Source of the DNA: Noviluteimonas gilva
GTDB lineage: Bacteria > Pseudomonadota > Gammaproteobacteria > Xanthomonadales > Xanthomonadaceae
Length of the DNA: 64,000 nt
Direction of reading: 5' to 3'
NCBI RefSeq assembly: GCF_009740395.1
Contig: NZ_WOXT01000002.1
Location: forward strand, 719,710-783,709
Position numbers and translations under genes: made by a program. Numbering within the stretch: position 1 is the first letter of the stretch; the number at the start of each line of letters is the position of its first letter. The notes beneath the pieces are model-generated. The model had not been told where the DNA came from and searched no databases. It was given only the letters and a program-made list of their open reading frames with translations. This document shows, in pieces, positions 37,625-45,580 of the stretch.

Positions 37625-38086
37625 TCAGCGCGTCGAAGCCGCAGCCGGCGCCACGACCGAGGCTTGCGCGGGCGGCGCGCCCGACGCGGCGTCGGCCATC
37701 GCTTCGATCGCGGCGATGTCGGCGTCGTTCGCGGCCTGGTTCGCTTCTTCCGCCGCATCGGCGCCGGCGCTCTGGAACGTGCCGTGGTCGCGCGTCCATT
37801 CCGCCCAATCCGGCGTGCCGCTGACCGTGCCGAAGAAGATCAGCACGCCGATCAAATACACGAACGGCGAAACGAGCAGGGACGAAAGCAACTGGAACAA
37901 CCCCGCCATCGCCCCGAGGTTGGACATCGCGATGATCGCGAGGATGAAAGCGGCGAAATTCAGCGCCCATCCGAGCAATCCCAGGCCCGGTACCGGTAAC
38001 AGGAATGCGACCCACGCGAGGCCCAGGCAGATCCACGCGGCCTTGCCAGCTTTGTTCGGCCGTGGTGCAACGAACGTTTCGCTCAT
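37625..38086 (-). CDS. Hypothetical membrane protein (153 aa)
   Basis: The N-terminal half carries three hydrophobic helices (about residues 16-36, 38-60 and 66-88). The C-terminal half is acidic and Ala-rich ('AADAAEEANQAANDADIAAI'), probably disordered. The start ATG 38086 was chosen over TTG 38188, which would overlap tRNA-Leu. It lies next to the tRNA used as the integration site. No family recognised. Confidence 0.6.
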   Translation of the reverse strand: MSETFVAPRPNKAGKAAWICLGLAWVAFLLPVPGLGLLGWALNFAAFILAIIAMSNLGAMAGLFQLLSSLLVSPFVYLIGVLIFFGTVSGTPDWAEWTRDHGTFQSAGADAAEEANQAANDADIAAIEAMADAASGAPPAQASVVAPAAASTR

Positions 38087-38160
38087 CGAATGCTCCCGCG
38101 CCGGCTCCCCGCCGGCCCGGGAAAGGTTATCGCAGATCGCGATATGCTGCGCCGCGCCCG

Positions 38161-38247
38161 GCCCGGATGGCGAAACTGGTAGACGCAAGGGACTTAAAAT
38201 CCCTCGACCGCAAGGTCATGTGGGTTCGATCCCCACTCCGGGCACCA
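38161..38247 (+). tRNA. tRNA-Leu (TAA)
   Basis: An 87-base class II tRNA with encoded CCA. The acceptor GCCCGGA pairs with TCCGGGC. The anticodon loop CTTAAAA, inside stem AGGGA/TCCCT, has TAA at 38195-38197. The variable arm is CGACCGCAAGGTCATG and the T-arm has GGTTCGATCCC. The tyrosine integrase gene begins 105 bases downstream, so this is very probably the attachment site of the following element. Confidence 0.97.
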
Positions 38248-38300
38248 CTTAAATTAAGCGATTTCGGAGCGAGTTGTGCGACGCGGCATGACTCCATAAC

Positions 38301-38351
38301 GGTGGCAGGGGACACTCGCGGGACAACAACCAGCGACTATTCCCCGCCACC
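38301..38351 (+). promoter_or_regulatory. Inverted repeat ending at the integrase start codon
   Basis: GGTGGCAGGGGA (38301-38312) is complementary, with one bulged A, to TCCCCGCCACC (38341-38351), whose last base touches the integrase ATG. The stem would enclose a 28-base loop and bury the sequence where a ribosome binding site should be. No Shine-Dalgarno sequence is visible, so structure-controlled or leaderless translation is possible. Confidence 0.45.
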
Positions 38352-39455
38352 ATGGCAACCATTGAGCCGCGCACGCTGCAGGACGGAACCAAGCGTTATC
38401 GAGTGCGGGTTCGCTTGCAAGGTGAGCTGCCGCGCACGAAGACGTTCAAGCGCCTCACAGACGCGAAGGCGTGGGCCGCCAAAGTTGAATCGGACTTGGG
38501 TCATGGCACCTACGTCCCGACCGCCTTAGAGCGCCGCAGGACCCTGCGAGAGCTTATTGGGAAGTACAGAGACGAGTACCTCCCAACCCGTCAGATTCGA
38601 GACGAGGCAAAACAGAGGTCGCTGCTCGCCTGGTGGGATGAAAATTACGGCCACATGACGCTGGACCGCCTAAAGCCTGAGGCCATCGCTGAGGCTCGTA
38701 GACGCCTACAGACACGCAGCAATCGCGACGGTGAGCCGCTTGCCGGCGCGACAGTCAATCGCTATCTGGCGGCACTCAGTGCCGTCTGCAAGTGGGCGTG
38801 GAAGGAACTGCGCTGGCTACCGTCAAACCCCGTTCTTGACGTGTCGAAGGCTCCCGAATCCGAGGGCATCGTCCGTTTCCTTTCCGACGCCGAGCGCACC
38901 GCGCTCCTCAAGACCTGTCGGCAATCCTCTGATTCGAATATCAACCTTGCCGTTTTGTTGGCGCTCGCTACAGGCGCCCGGTACTCAAATATCCGGTATC
39001 TGAAATGGAGCGACATAGACCTCACGTCTGGGCGGCTGCGCTTCGTTGAAACGAAGAACCGCCAGCCCAGATACGTCCCGCTAATTGCCCCTGCTAAGGA
39101 GGCGCTACGTGCGCATCGAAAAGCAGATCCGACTAAAGAGGGTTGGGTATTCAAGGGCGCGCACGACAATGCGCCTGCGGATTTGGACAAGCCATGGCGC
39201 AAGGTCCGCGCTAGCGCGGGACTCACCGACTTCCGCTTCCACGATCTGCGGCACACCACCGCCAGCTACCTCACGATGAATGGTGCGAGCCTTGCTGAAG
39301 TGGCCGAAGCGCTCGGCCACCGCACATTGGTCATGGCTAAACGGTATAGCCACCAGACCGGCGAGCACGTCCGAGCTACTTTGGAACGCATGTCAGAGCA
39401 CTTGATAGAAGCTCCCGCAAAGGCGCCGGGCAAGAGGCGCGACTGGGTGCGTTAA
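38352..39455 (+). CDS. Tyrosine recombinase / integrase
   Basis: A 367-residue site-specific recombinase. The N-terminal half holds an AP2-like arm-binding domain ('TKRYRVRVRLQGELPRTKTF') and a SAM-like core-binding domain (about residues 65-160). The catalytic domain has R210 ('ATGARYSN'), K235 ('VETKN'), HxxR at H297-R300 ('FHDLRHT'), H323 ('LGHRT') and the nucleophile Y332 ('KRYSHQ'). All active-site residues are present, so it may be functional. Position just after tRNA-Leu fits integration there. Start was set at ATG 38352. Confidence 0.94.
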   Translation: MATIEPRTLQDGTKRYRVRVRLQGELPRTKTFKRLTDAKAWAAKVESDLGHGTYVPTALERRRTLRELIGKYRDEYLPTRQIRDEAKQRSLLAWWDENYGHMTLDRLKPEAIAEARRRLQTRSNRDGEPLAGATVNRYLAALSAVCKWAWKELRWLPSNPVLDVSKAPESEGIVRFLSDAERTALLKTCRQSSDSNINLAVLLALATGARYSNIRYLKWSDIDLTSGRLRFVETKNRQPRYVPLIAPAKEALRAHRKADPTKEGWVFKGAHDNAPADLDKPWRKVRASAGLTDFRFHDLRHTTASYLTMNGASLAEVAEALGHRTLVMAKRYSHQTGEHVRATLERMSEHLIEAPAKAPGKRRDWVR

Positions 39456-39699
39456 CACTCAGCAACACGTTCGATAACCGGTCCACTTGGAGAACGATCC
39501 TGACAACGACAAGCGTAGAGAATGCGGCCCGCTCTTCTCACAGTAGGAGGCGAGGAGCAAAGAAGAAGCACGGACCGTGCGCAGACAAGCCTTGGTCGCG
39601 CGACCTGGCTGCCGAGGGCGTTTCCACAAGGCGTCACGAGAATGCGCTGAAGTTTCGCCATGAGGGTTTCGCAGCGTTGCCTGACAGAGGTGCTGCGTG
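39456..39699. other. Non-coding spacer after the integrase
   Basis: These 244 bases contain no convincing ORF on either strand and no clear terminator. They separate the integrase from the cargo genes and may hold promoters or attachment-related sites. Nothing specific is recognised. Confidence 0.5.
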
Positions 39700-40263
39700 A
39701 TGACCCAAGAGGCAGCTGCGTTGGCGGAGCGTTTCGCAAAAGTTTTGGATACCCTGGCCGCCACGGGTGAGGAGTGGGCGATTGAATTGCGAGATGCGAC
39801 TGAAACCCGCCCCGTCGAAGAGTTGAGCTCCTACCTCTTGGTGAGCAGCGCAAAGGGCTACATCGAGCACATTTGGGGCGCCGGAGAGAACCGGCTTCAA
39901 CGAATCGACGCGTTGAATGAGGCTGAAGCGAAGGCGCACCTTCGCAAAATGCTTGCTTACATAGAGTCGCTCGCCGATGAGGCGAGGGTCTTAGCAATCG
40001 CATTAGTCGAGCGGCGAAAGTCAGCTGCGACAAAAGCCGCGCGGAAAGCTGTGGCAGCAAAGTTGCAGAAGGATGCCGGGGGAAAACTTCGAGTCATGGC
40101 CGAAATTCAATCGGAATGGGTGCGGAGACGAAATGCGGGGACGCGCTTAAACGCTACAACCTTCGCCAAGGAAATGAACGTGCGCTACGGTGGAGTTGTT
40201 ACTGTTGAGGGCATCAAGAACGCCCAGACGAGATGGGCGAAGGCTTATCACCCTTCGCGCTGA
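39700..40263 (+). CDS. Hypothetical element protein, helical (187 aa)
   Basis: A 187-residue, largely helical protein. Residues about 95-140 look like a coiled coil ('LVERRKSAATKAARKAVAAK'). The end ('RVMAEIQSEWVRRRNAGTRL', 'VTVEGIKNAQTRWAKAYHPS') may bind DNA. Start ATG 39700 or GTG 39697. Codon use differs from the chromosomal core. No family recognised. Confidence 0.6.
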   Translation: MTQEAAALAERFAKVLDTLAATGEEWAIELRDATETRPVEELSSYLLVSSAKGYIEHIWGAGENRLQRIDALNEAEAKAHLRKMLAYIESLADEARVLAIALVERRKSAATKAARKAVAAKLQKDAGGKLRVMAEIQSEWVRRRNAGTRLNATTFAKEMNVRYGGVVTVEGIKNAQTRWAKAYHPSR

Positions 40264-40312
40264 GTGACATCTATCGCGATGCATTACCGCGCCGCACTAG
40301 ATGACATATTGA

Positions 40313-40579
40313 ATGGCTTCCGCAGCGGCCAACTCCGAGCCGCGCGGAGCAATAGAAGTGACACGACGACTCAGATCCGTATCGCAGTTCGCGAGCGAGC
40401 ACCCGTTTACCGAACCCCAGCTTCGCTGGTGGATATTCCAGGCCGAACACAACGGCATGGCTGCCGCAGGCGCCATCGTGCGGCTTGGGCGACGCGTCTA
40501 CATCGACACCGATGGTTTTGACCGATGGATCGCAGCGCAGAACCCAGCGAGTAACTCAGAGCGGAGCGCCCAGGCATGA
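40313..40579 (+). CDS. Small DNA-binding-like protein (excisionase/AlpA type)
   Basis: An 88-residue protein with 'RSVSQFASEHPFTEPQLRWW' and 'IVRLGRRVYIDTDGFDRWI'. This pattern is shared by small helix-turn-helix proteins of integrative elements, comparable with AlpA or excisionases: a recognition helix followed by 'GRRVYID' and a Trp near the end. It could direct excision or regulate the integrase. Its stop overlaps the next gene (ATGA). Confidence 0.65.
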   Translation: MASAAANSEPRGAIEVTRRLRSVSQFASEHPFTEPQLRWWIFQAEHNGMAAAGAIVRLGRRVYIDTDGFDRWIAAQNPASNSERSAQA

Positions 40580-40779
40580 CAAGCGCCCACGCCCATGAAC
40601 TGCGGTCCTGCCTCGTCGAGGTAGGCGAGCGGACCTATAGCCAACTGGTCGAGCTCTTCAAGGACATCATTGTCCGCCAACTGCAGGTGGCCTCTACTGT
40701 TTGTCGGAGGATCGGAATTGAGCTGACGAGAGGCGATCTGCTGGTCGGCTACTCGCCGGGGGGCGAAAATGGCCAATGA
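40576..40779 (+). CDS. Hypothetical element protein (67 aa)
   Basis: A 67-residue helical protein ('VEVGERTYSQLVELFKDIIV') beginning at the ATG that overlaps the preceding stop and running 11 bases into the next gene. The overlaps on both sides support a real, translationally coupled gene. No family recognised. Confidence 0.55.
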   Translation: MTSAHAHELRSCLVEVGERTYSQLVELFKDIIVRQLQVASTVCRRIGIELTRGDLLVGYSPGGENGQ

Positions 40780-41242
40780 GACTACGCGGCGCTTTCGTAA
40801 GCGCGGTCGCGCGAGCGAGCACAGCTTCCTCGGAATCCCGCACTTCATCCTCCGTTCCCCTGAGTTCGGCAGATTGGATCCCTGGGCGCTAAAGCTGCTC
40901 ATCGAGATCGCAGCAAACTACACAGGAAAGAACAACGGTGACCTATCCGCCGCGTACTCGGTGCTACGGCATCGGGGTTGGCGTAGCCCCGGCACGCTCA
41001 ACAAAGCAATTAGAAAGCTTCTGCGCGAAAGGTGGTTGTTGTCCACGCGTATGGGGGGGCGAAATCGGTGCGCCTTGTACGCGCTTAGCTGGTGGCCCGT
41101 GGATGCCTGCAAGGGAAAGTGGCTCGAAGTAGCGCCCGAATACAAAGCGAGCCACTCATGGCGAGAAACAATTTCCGTAGTCGAAATACGCCCCGAAGTA
41201 GTCGCGACGTGTAGCAGTCAAGCGATGGACGGTGCACCTTGA
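40769..41242 (+). CDS. Element protein with winged-helix-like core (157 aa)
   Basis: A 157-residue protein with a basic N-terminus ('RRFRKRGRASEHSFLGIPHF') and a helix-turn-helix-like middle ('WALKLLIEIAANYTG', 'GTLNKAIRKLLRERWLL', 'RCALYALSWWPVD'). The layout recalls replication or regulatory proteins of plasmids and integrative elements, but no specific family is assigned. Overlaps the previous gene by 11 bases. Confidence 0.6.
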   Translation: MANETTRRFRKRGRASEHSFLGIPHFILRSPEFGRLDPWALKLLIEIAANYTGKNNGDLSAAYSVLRHRGWRSPGTLNKAIRKLLRERWLLSTRMGGRNRCALYALSWWPVDACKGKWLEVAPEYKASHSWRETISVVEIRPEVVATCSSQAMDGAP

Positions 41243-41492
41243 GCCGAGCACTAGTCGCAACGTGTACTGGTCAGCGTTTTTTCCCGCCAGACATTAGTCG
41301 GGAGGCGTACACCTTTATAAGTTACCAAGGGCGCAGCTCGTCAATTGATTGTCGCTCGGTCCCTGGACTGATCGCTCCGGGTGTCCGGCCGCGCGCGTCA
41401 TTCCGCAAAAAACGGATGGCTCCCTGTGTTCGAAGCGGACGCGGGATTCGCCGCCACGATCAACTATTGGTTTCGTATTCTGTGGGGGGAAC

Positions 41493-42083
41493 GTGAGCCG
41501 AGGCGGGATGCGATGCGGCGCTGGCCGGCCAGGCTGGCATGCGAAGACAACTGGCAAACTACAAGTGGACGTGCGCAGGCTGCAGCGTGACGGACACCTG
41601 TCCGTCGGACATGTCCTGACGTGGCGGTGGCCGAGTGGCGCGGAAATTGAGCTGGAGACATCACCGGATATGGTGACGCTGAGGTACCGCTACAAGGACC
41701 GGCACGCTGCGTGGCGCGACATTAGGCAGCGCGTTGTCATCACCAAAACGGCGTGCCATTTCGGTGGAAGTCGACCATGGTTCTCCTGTCCGCGCTGCTT
41801 TGCACGCATGGCGATCTTGTACCTGTGGAATGTGCCGTTGTGTCGTAAATGCGCGAAGCTGGTTTATCCGTCACAAGCGGAAGACCCAATGGCCCGCAGT
41901 TGGCGGCGCAGCCACAAAATTGCGGCGCGTCTCGGTCAAAATGCGAGTGCCTGGATGAGTCCAGTGCGGCCTAAAGGGATGCGTTTGAAAACATTCAAGA
42001 AACTAGCGGCGGCTTGGTTTGAAGAGGAAGATCAACGCGATCAAATGCTCGTCGCTTTCGTAAGTAGGCTTGAAGCGGTTTGA
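41493..42083 (+). CDS. Zinc-ribbon protein of the plasmid/phage hypothetical family
   Basis: A 196-residue protein starting at GTG 41493, seven bases after a GGGGGGA ribosome binding site. It has the opening 'RCGAGRPGWHAKTTG', then beta-rich 'LTWRWPSGAEIELETS', 'TACHFGGSRPWFSCPRCFAR' and 'CRKCAKLVYPSQAEDP'. The two CxxC pairs probably bind zinc. Similar proteins of unknown role occur on many plasmids and integrative elements. Between 41243 and 41492 I see no convincing gene. Confidence 0.75.
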   Translation: MSRGGMRCGAGRPGWHAKTTGKLQVDVRRLQRDGHLSVGHVLTWRWPSGAEIELETSPDMVTLRYRYKDRHAAWRDIRQRVVITKTACHFGGSRPWFSCPRCFARMAILYLWNVPLCRKCAKLVYPSQAEDPMARSWRRSHKIAARLGQNASAWMSPVRPKGMRLKTFKKLAAAWFEEEDQRDQMLVAFVSRLEAV

Positions 42084-42156
42084 AGCTAACTAGATGTTCA
42101 TCAGCACCGGAACCAATGCATTGCCTAGAGTGGAGGGCAGGGCACATAAAGCTTGG

Positions 42157-42219
42157 CAGGGGGCGCCAAGACCGATGAAGACTCTTGGTGCCGGATCCCA
42201 CTTCCGGCGCCACCCCCTG
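42157..42219 (+). repeat. Structured intergenic segment with tRNA 3'-end resemblance
   Basis: CAGGGGGCGCC (42157-42167) is nearly complementary to GGCGCCACCCCCTG (42206-42219), and CTTGGC/GCCAAG plus GCCGGA/TCCGGC form inner stems. The inner part, GATCCCACTTCCGGCGCCAC (42194-42213), resembles the tRNA-Leu T-arm and acceptor end (GATCCCCACTCCGGGCACCA) without matching exactly. It could be a decayed attachment site or an RNA structure; no T-run follows. Confidence 0.35.
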
Positions 42220-42233
42220 TAGGCCCTTGCAAA

Positions 42234-42827
42234 TCAGTGCGTTACGGCTGATTGAGGCGCGACCTTAGGGGAGTCATTAGGGGGCTTCGGCACCGTCGTA
42301 GACGCTGCAGCCGGGGGAGCCAATGGCACACTTCGCGTCACACTCGACGCCGCCGCTGGCGCAACAACAGGTGCGACCTTTGATTGAGCCTCGGGCGTTA
42401 TCCGGGGCTTCGTCGTTTCTGCCGCCTTCGTTTCTCCAATAGGTGGAAGCAGATCGCTCTGGGCGATCAGGTTGGCCGCGCCGACGGCGAAGACCCACGT
42501 AAGCAGCCACCCCACGGGCGCGATGAGCATCCGCCACCACTGGAAGCGGATCAGCAGTGAGCCGTCCTGTTGTGGCACCTCGGGATGCTTGAGGCCGATA
42601 AACCACTGGATGCGTGCCGCCACAAAAAGGCCCAGCAGGATCGGTACTGCCTTGAGCCAACTGGACTCAGTGCGTATTGCCACGACCTGCACTGCAGCGA
42701 GCGCAGTAGACCACCCGAGCCAGCGAAACAGTTCAGGCGCAGTGCGCTCGGCGAAACGATTACAGAAGCGCATCGTGCGTCGATACGTCGGCACGATTTC
42801 CTTTGGGATGACGTTGAACTGCCCCAT
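42234..42827 (-). CDS. Membrane protein with proline/alanine-rich tail
   Basis: A 197-residue protein. Three hydrophobic helices lie at about residues 37-53, 60-77 and 101-122. The last 70 residues are rich in Pro, Ala, Ser and Thr and probably disordered. ATG 42827 was chosen because the frame upstream belongs to the lipoprotein gene in another register. Ends close to the structured segment. Function unknown. Confidence 0.6.
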   Translation of the reverse strand: MGQFNVIPKEIVPTYRRTMRFCNRFAERTAPELFRWLGWSTALAAVQVVAIRTESSWLKAVPILLGLFVAARIQWFIGLKHPEVPQQDGSLLIRFQWWRMLIAPVGWLLTWVFAVGAANLIAQSDLLPPIGETKAAETTKPRITPEAQSKVAPVVAPAAASSVTRSVPLAPPAAASTTVPKPPNDSPKVAPQSAVTH

Positions 42828-42835
42828 AGGTTTCC

Positions 42836-43120
42836 CTACTGCGTGCAGAAGGTGGCGGAGACTTCGGAGACCTGAGCGCGGCAATCCATCCTGCCGGGAG
42901 TAGTCCGGTCGCACTTCATATCGGACCACTCCTTGTGCGCCGTGCAGGAGTTGAAGCTCGCGAAGCGCGAAGCGACGAAGCACCCTGAGCCGCCCGTGTT
43001 GCAGATCACGAACCGAATAGGCGTCTCGCCCGTAGCGGTCTGCGGGTTGTCCGCGAGTTGCTTCTCTGGCTTGCATGCGGAGAGCGCGAGCAACGCCACG
43101 AGCAGTGCGTAAGTCTTCAT
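42836..43120 (-). CDS. Small cysteine-rich lipoprotein
   Basis: A 94-residue protein with a lipobox ('LLVALLALSAC'). The mature part has seven further cysteines ('FVICNTGGSGCFVASRFASF', 'SCTAHKEW', 'MKCDRTTPGRMDCRAQ', 'FCTQ'), suggesting disulfide bonding in the envelope. It starts at ATG 43120 and is followed eight bases later by the membrane protein gene. No family recognised. Confidence 0.65.
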   Translation of the reverse strand: MKTYALLVALLALSACKPEKQLADNPQTATGETPIRFVICNTGGSGCFVASRFASFNSCTAHKEWSDMKCDRTTPGRMDCRAQVSEVSATFCTQ

Positions 43121-43608
43121 CCATCCCCCAGTCCAGGCGGCCCCGATTTTGGAAAAAATTCCGAAGGGGGTTGATAGATCGATCGATCCCCACTTCCCCC
43201 ATACCCCCACCCTACACACACCCATGCACACCTCGACGCCACTCTCGGTCTCCTGCGCCGCCACTCCGCTCAACACCGTCCATCCACCCGAGGCTCAGGC
43301 CCCGCATCCGCTGGGTGGCATTCCCTCTGGTCCGACCTCAGGACCATCCGTGAGTCCGCTGAAGGTGGCGACGCTGAGTGCCGTGACTGGCTGGCGACGC
43401 ACGCCTCTCTGATCCAGTACGTGGAAGCGTGTCGCAAGGTGCAACTGGAGGAAGCGATCAAGTACCGAGGGCCGCGCTAGGGCATACCGAAAGGCCTCCT
43501 GAAGTGACCCTCTGAAACCCTTACGCAGCAAAGCCCGGTGAGTCCCTCTTGTGCCATACCGAAACGTGAGACAGGCGCGCAGCGCTCAATTGCTCCCCCT
43601 GCGTGGCC
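43121..43608. other. 488-base region without a confident gene
   Basis: No ORF here has a convincing start. One plus-strand frame reads as a plausible protein tail ('CRDWLATHASLIQYVEAC', 'KVQLEEAIKYRGPR', stop near 43480) but lacks an in-frame start and overlaps a low-complexity upstream stretch. It is likely a gene remnant left at the edge of the element. Confidence 0.4.
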
Positions 43609-44280
43609 TCAGCGCGCACGTGCGATTAGGTTCGCAACGGACGAACGGTGCCAGGTGCCGCCCCGGGGCGCCAGGACGCCGCGTTCGTTCAACTGTTTGG
43701 CAAGCGACGAGAGTGTGGTGCAACCGTTCGCGCGAAGTTCGCGAAGTACGGGGAGCAAAGCAGCAGCATGCGAGTCAGCGGTCGCTTTAACTGCCTCGAT
43801 GGCCGCAGTGTTTCCGCGAGCGGCGCGCCTCAGGGCTTGAGCACCGTTTGGATTGCCCAGCTTCTGCCCACGAGCCTTCGCAGCTTGAAGTGCTTCTTTC
43901 GTTCGCTTCGAGATAGCTTCGCGCTCCTGCTGCGCAACAAGAGCCATGATGCCGACGGTGAGGTGGTTAGCGTCAGGCATGTCGGCCGCGACGAAGCGCG
44001 CCCCGCTATCCTGCAACGTAAGCAGGAACGCCGCGTTGCGGGACAAGCGATCCAGCCTCGCGATAACGAGTGTGGCTCCTGTCACCTTCGTTAGGTGTAA
44101 TGCCTTTGAGAGCTCCGGGCGGTTATTGACCTTACCGCTTTCGATCTCCACGAAGATCTCTGGTGCCTTGCCACCCCGCTGCTCGACTAACGCCTCAATA
44201 GCCAGGCGCTGAGCATCTAAGCCCAAGCCGGAGTGGCCTTGTCTCGCCGTGGAGACTCGCAGGTATCCCACGTACTTCAT
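43609..44280 (-). CDS. Serine recombinase (resolvase family)
   Basis: A 223-residue resolvase/invertase-type recombinase starting at ATG 44280. The catalytic domain has S10 in 'YVGYLRVSTARQG' and the conserved 'LVIARLDRLSRNAAFLLTLQ' and 'GIMALVAQQEREAISKRTKE'. The end contains a helix-turn-helix-like segment ('LSSLAKQLNERGVLAPRGGT', 'WHRSSVANLIAR'). It could belong to a transposon or be a second element's recombinase, since a tyrosine integrase already serves the tRNA-Leu site. Confidence 0.9.
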   Translation of the reverse strand: MKYVGYLRVSTARQGHSGLGLDAQRLAIEALVEQRGGKAPEIFVEIESGKVNNRPELSKALHLTKVTGATLVIARLDRLSRNAAFLLTLQDSGARFVAADMPDANHLTVGIMALVAQQEREAISKRTKEALQAAKARGQKLGNPNGAQALRRAARGNTAAIEAVKATADSHAAALLPVLRELRANGCTTLSSLAKQLNERGVLAPRGGTWHRSSVANLIARAR

Positions 44281-44461
44281 GTACAACTCCGCGTACCGGT
44301 GGTTAGCCAGATGTGTACGCTTTAGGCGGTTCCTATTCAAGTCCTCTGCAGGCAGACGCTGTAGGCGGGTAGCGCTTCAGCCAGGTTTCGAGCTGGGGGT
44401 CCAGGATGGGTAGGGCAGGGCCTCGGTTTGCAGTACGACGTCAAGCAGATAGGGCTAGTGG

Positions 44462-44490
44462 ATGTCCGCTTTCGACCCAAAGCGGACATT
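44462..44490. repeat. Palindromic intergenic repeat, copy 1
   Basis: ATGTCCGCTTT-CGACCC-AAAGCGGACATT, a perfect 11-bp inverted repeat. Further copies or variants are at 52707, 60489 and 63778-63843. Widespread intergenic palindromes with this core are known in environmental proteobacteria. Confidence 0.75.
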
Positions 44491-44579
44491 GATACTCGGC
44501 TAACGTGCGGACGCTCCGCAATTGACCCGCACACTCATGAGTTACCAATTGGAGAGCCGGGTGCGGCCAATGATGCAGC

Positions 44580-44846
44580 CTAACGCGCTTTGCGAATTAC
44601 GTTTTTGTCTAGGATTGCAATGAGAATCAAGACGAATACGGCCAGGCGAGCCAACACATATCCGAATTGATGCTCGCTTGCGGACGCCCCAATAGTAGCG
44701 AACACAAATCGGTTGATGGATTCGACGAAGAACGCCGCTGCGAAGAAGAGGAAGAAGCGATCCTGCGTCGATCGCCAAAACCGCAGGAAGAGAAGTGCGG
44801 CCACCGCCGACCCCATCGAGATCATGCCGAGCAGAAGCGGTTCCAT
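44580..44846 (-). CDS. Small membrane protein, DUF5985-like
   Basis: An 88-residue protein with three hydrophobic helices and the pattern 'FLRFWRSTQDRFFLFFAAAF', 'FVESINRFVF' and 'VLILIAILDKN', which I associate with DUF5985. Last gene of a three-gene minus-strand unit, three bases after the next small membrane gene. Function unknown. Confidence 0.75.
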   Translation of the reverse strand: MEPLLLGMISMGSAVAALLFLRFWRSTQDRFFLFFAAAFFVESINRFVFATIGASASEHQFGYVLARLAVFVLILIAILDKNVIRKAR

Positions 44847-44849
44847 GTT

Positions 44850-45110
44850 TCATTTCTCCTCGAAGATCAGGCCATAGAGCAGCGCGCTGATCGCTGCCAA
44901 GCTCAGTCCATGCCGCAACGGCCACAGCGGCACATCCGGCAGCACGAAGAAATCCACGATCAGCGCGATATTGGCGAGTGTCAGCAGGAAAAAGCACACG
45001 CCGCTCCACCACAACATCCGAGATCGATTTCGTCGCCATGCATTGAGGAGCAACGCCGAGCAAGCCAATGCGGCAAGTGCGCAAAGGGCATAGACGAGAA
45101 GCGCCATCAA
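44850..45110 (-). CDS. Small membrane protein, DUF5985-like partner
   Basis: An 86-residue protein with three helices and the related pattern 'LLNAWRRNRSRMLWWSGVCF', 'NIALIVDFFVLPD' and 'SALLYGLIF'. It overlaps the upstream winged-helix gene by four bases. The two small proteins probably form a complex; the pair recurs as adjacent genes in proteobacteria. Confidence 0.72.
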   Translation of the reverse strand: MMALLVYALCALAALACSALLLNAWRRNRSRMLWWSGVCFFLLTLANIALIVDFFVLPDVPLWPLRHGLSLAAISALLYGLIFEEK

Positions 45111-45478
45111 GAGTCCTTTCGCATGAAGAAGGCATCCGCGAACCGGCGAGCTTTCTTGTCGTTGGCTGCGTGGATCAAGCGAGTCACCTCGACCAGGCGC
45201 CGGACGTAGGCTTCCGCCAGTTCGTCGACGTTGCGCGCGAGCTTTTCCGACTTCGGCAGGTACTGGACGTTTTCACCGAGGTGCACTGCAAGGCCGACCG
45301 TCGCGAGATCGTCGACGATCTTGATCGCCTGGGGCAGCGATACATACAGCCGCGCCCCCAACTGCCCGATGGAGCAGGCCGCGTTCGTGGAGCGCAGGAG
45401 CAACAAGGCTTCCAGGTGCGAAACGCTGGGGATCTTGGCAATGACGAATCGCCGGAGGTCTGGAGAGAGCGTCAGCAT
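45107..45478 (-). CDS. Winged-helix-like protein of the DUF5985 unit
   Basis: A 123-residue protein. 'SVSHLEALLLLRSTNAACSI' plus 'LGARLYVSLPQAIKIVDDLA' form a helix-turn-helix, and 'GLAVHLGENVQYLPKS' looks like the wing. The C-terminus is helical. The start ATG 45478 overlaps no other gene. First gene of the unit, so it may regulate its own operon. Confidence 0.65.
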   Translation of the reverse strand: MLTLSPDLRRFVIAKIPSVSHLEALLLLRSTNAACSIGQLGARLYVSLPQAIKIVDDLATVGLAVHLGENVQYLPKSEKLARNVDELAEAYVRRLVEVTRLIHAANDKKARRFADAFFMRKDS

Positions 45479-45580
45479 GCCGCGATGATCGAACAAGGGG
45501 CGATCGACCGCAATACGGGGCCGGAGGCCCCGTGTCGCAAATCGTGCGCTACGTCGCGGCAATCGCCATCGTGGTCCTGT

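Larger units (their letters stand above)
38161..44280. mobile_element. Integrated element at tRNA-Leu (right end not defined)
   Basis: From the tRNA-Leu 3' end the DNA changes to lower GC and different codon use. It runs through a tyrosine integrase, a small DNA-binding-like protein, several orphan genes, a zinc-ribbon plasmid/phage-type protein, a membrane protein, a lipoprotein and a serine resolvase. No exact repeat of the tRNA 3' end was found downstream. An imperfect look-alike lies at 42193-42214. The resolvase may mark a second element, so the right border is a guess. Confidence 0.55.

Noticed and set aside
41239..41496. An 85-codon frame starting at TTG between two element genes
   Set aside because: Weak start, no protein-like pattern, and it overlaps the better-supported GTG start at 41493.
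44337..44534. A minus-strand frame over the palindromic repeat ('MSALGRKRTS'-type peptide)
   Set aside because: Such peptides arise from translating the repeat itself; the frame has no other support.
38248..44560. Exact direct repeat of the tRNA-Leu 3' end as right attachment site
   Set aside because: I found no identical copy of GATCCCCACTCCGGGCACCA downstream; the only resemblance (42193-42214) has several differences.
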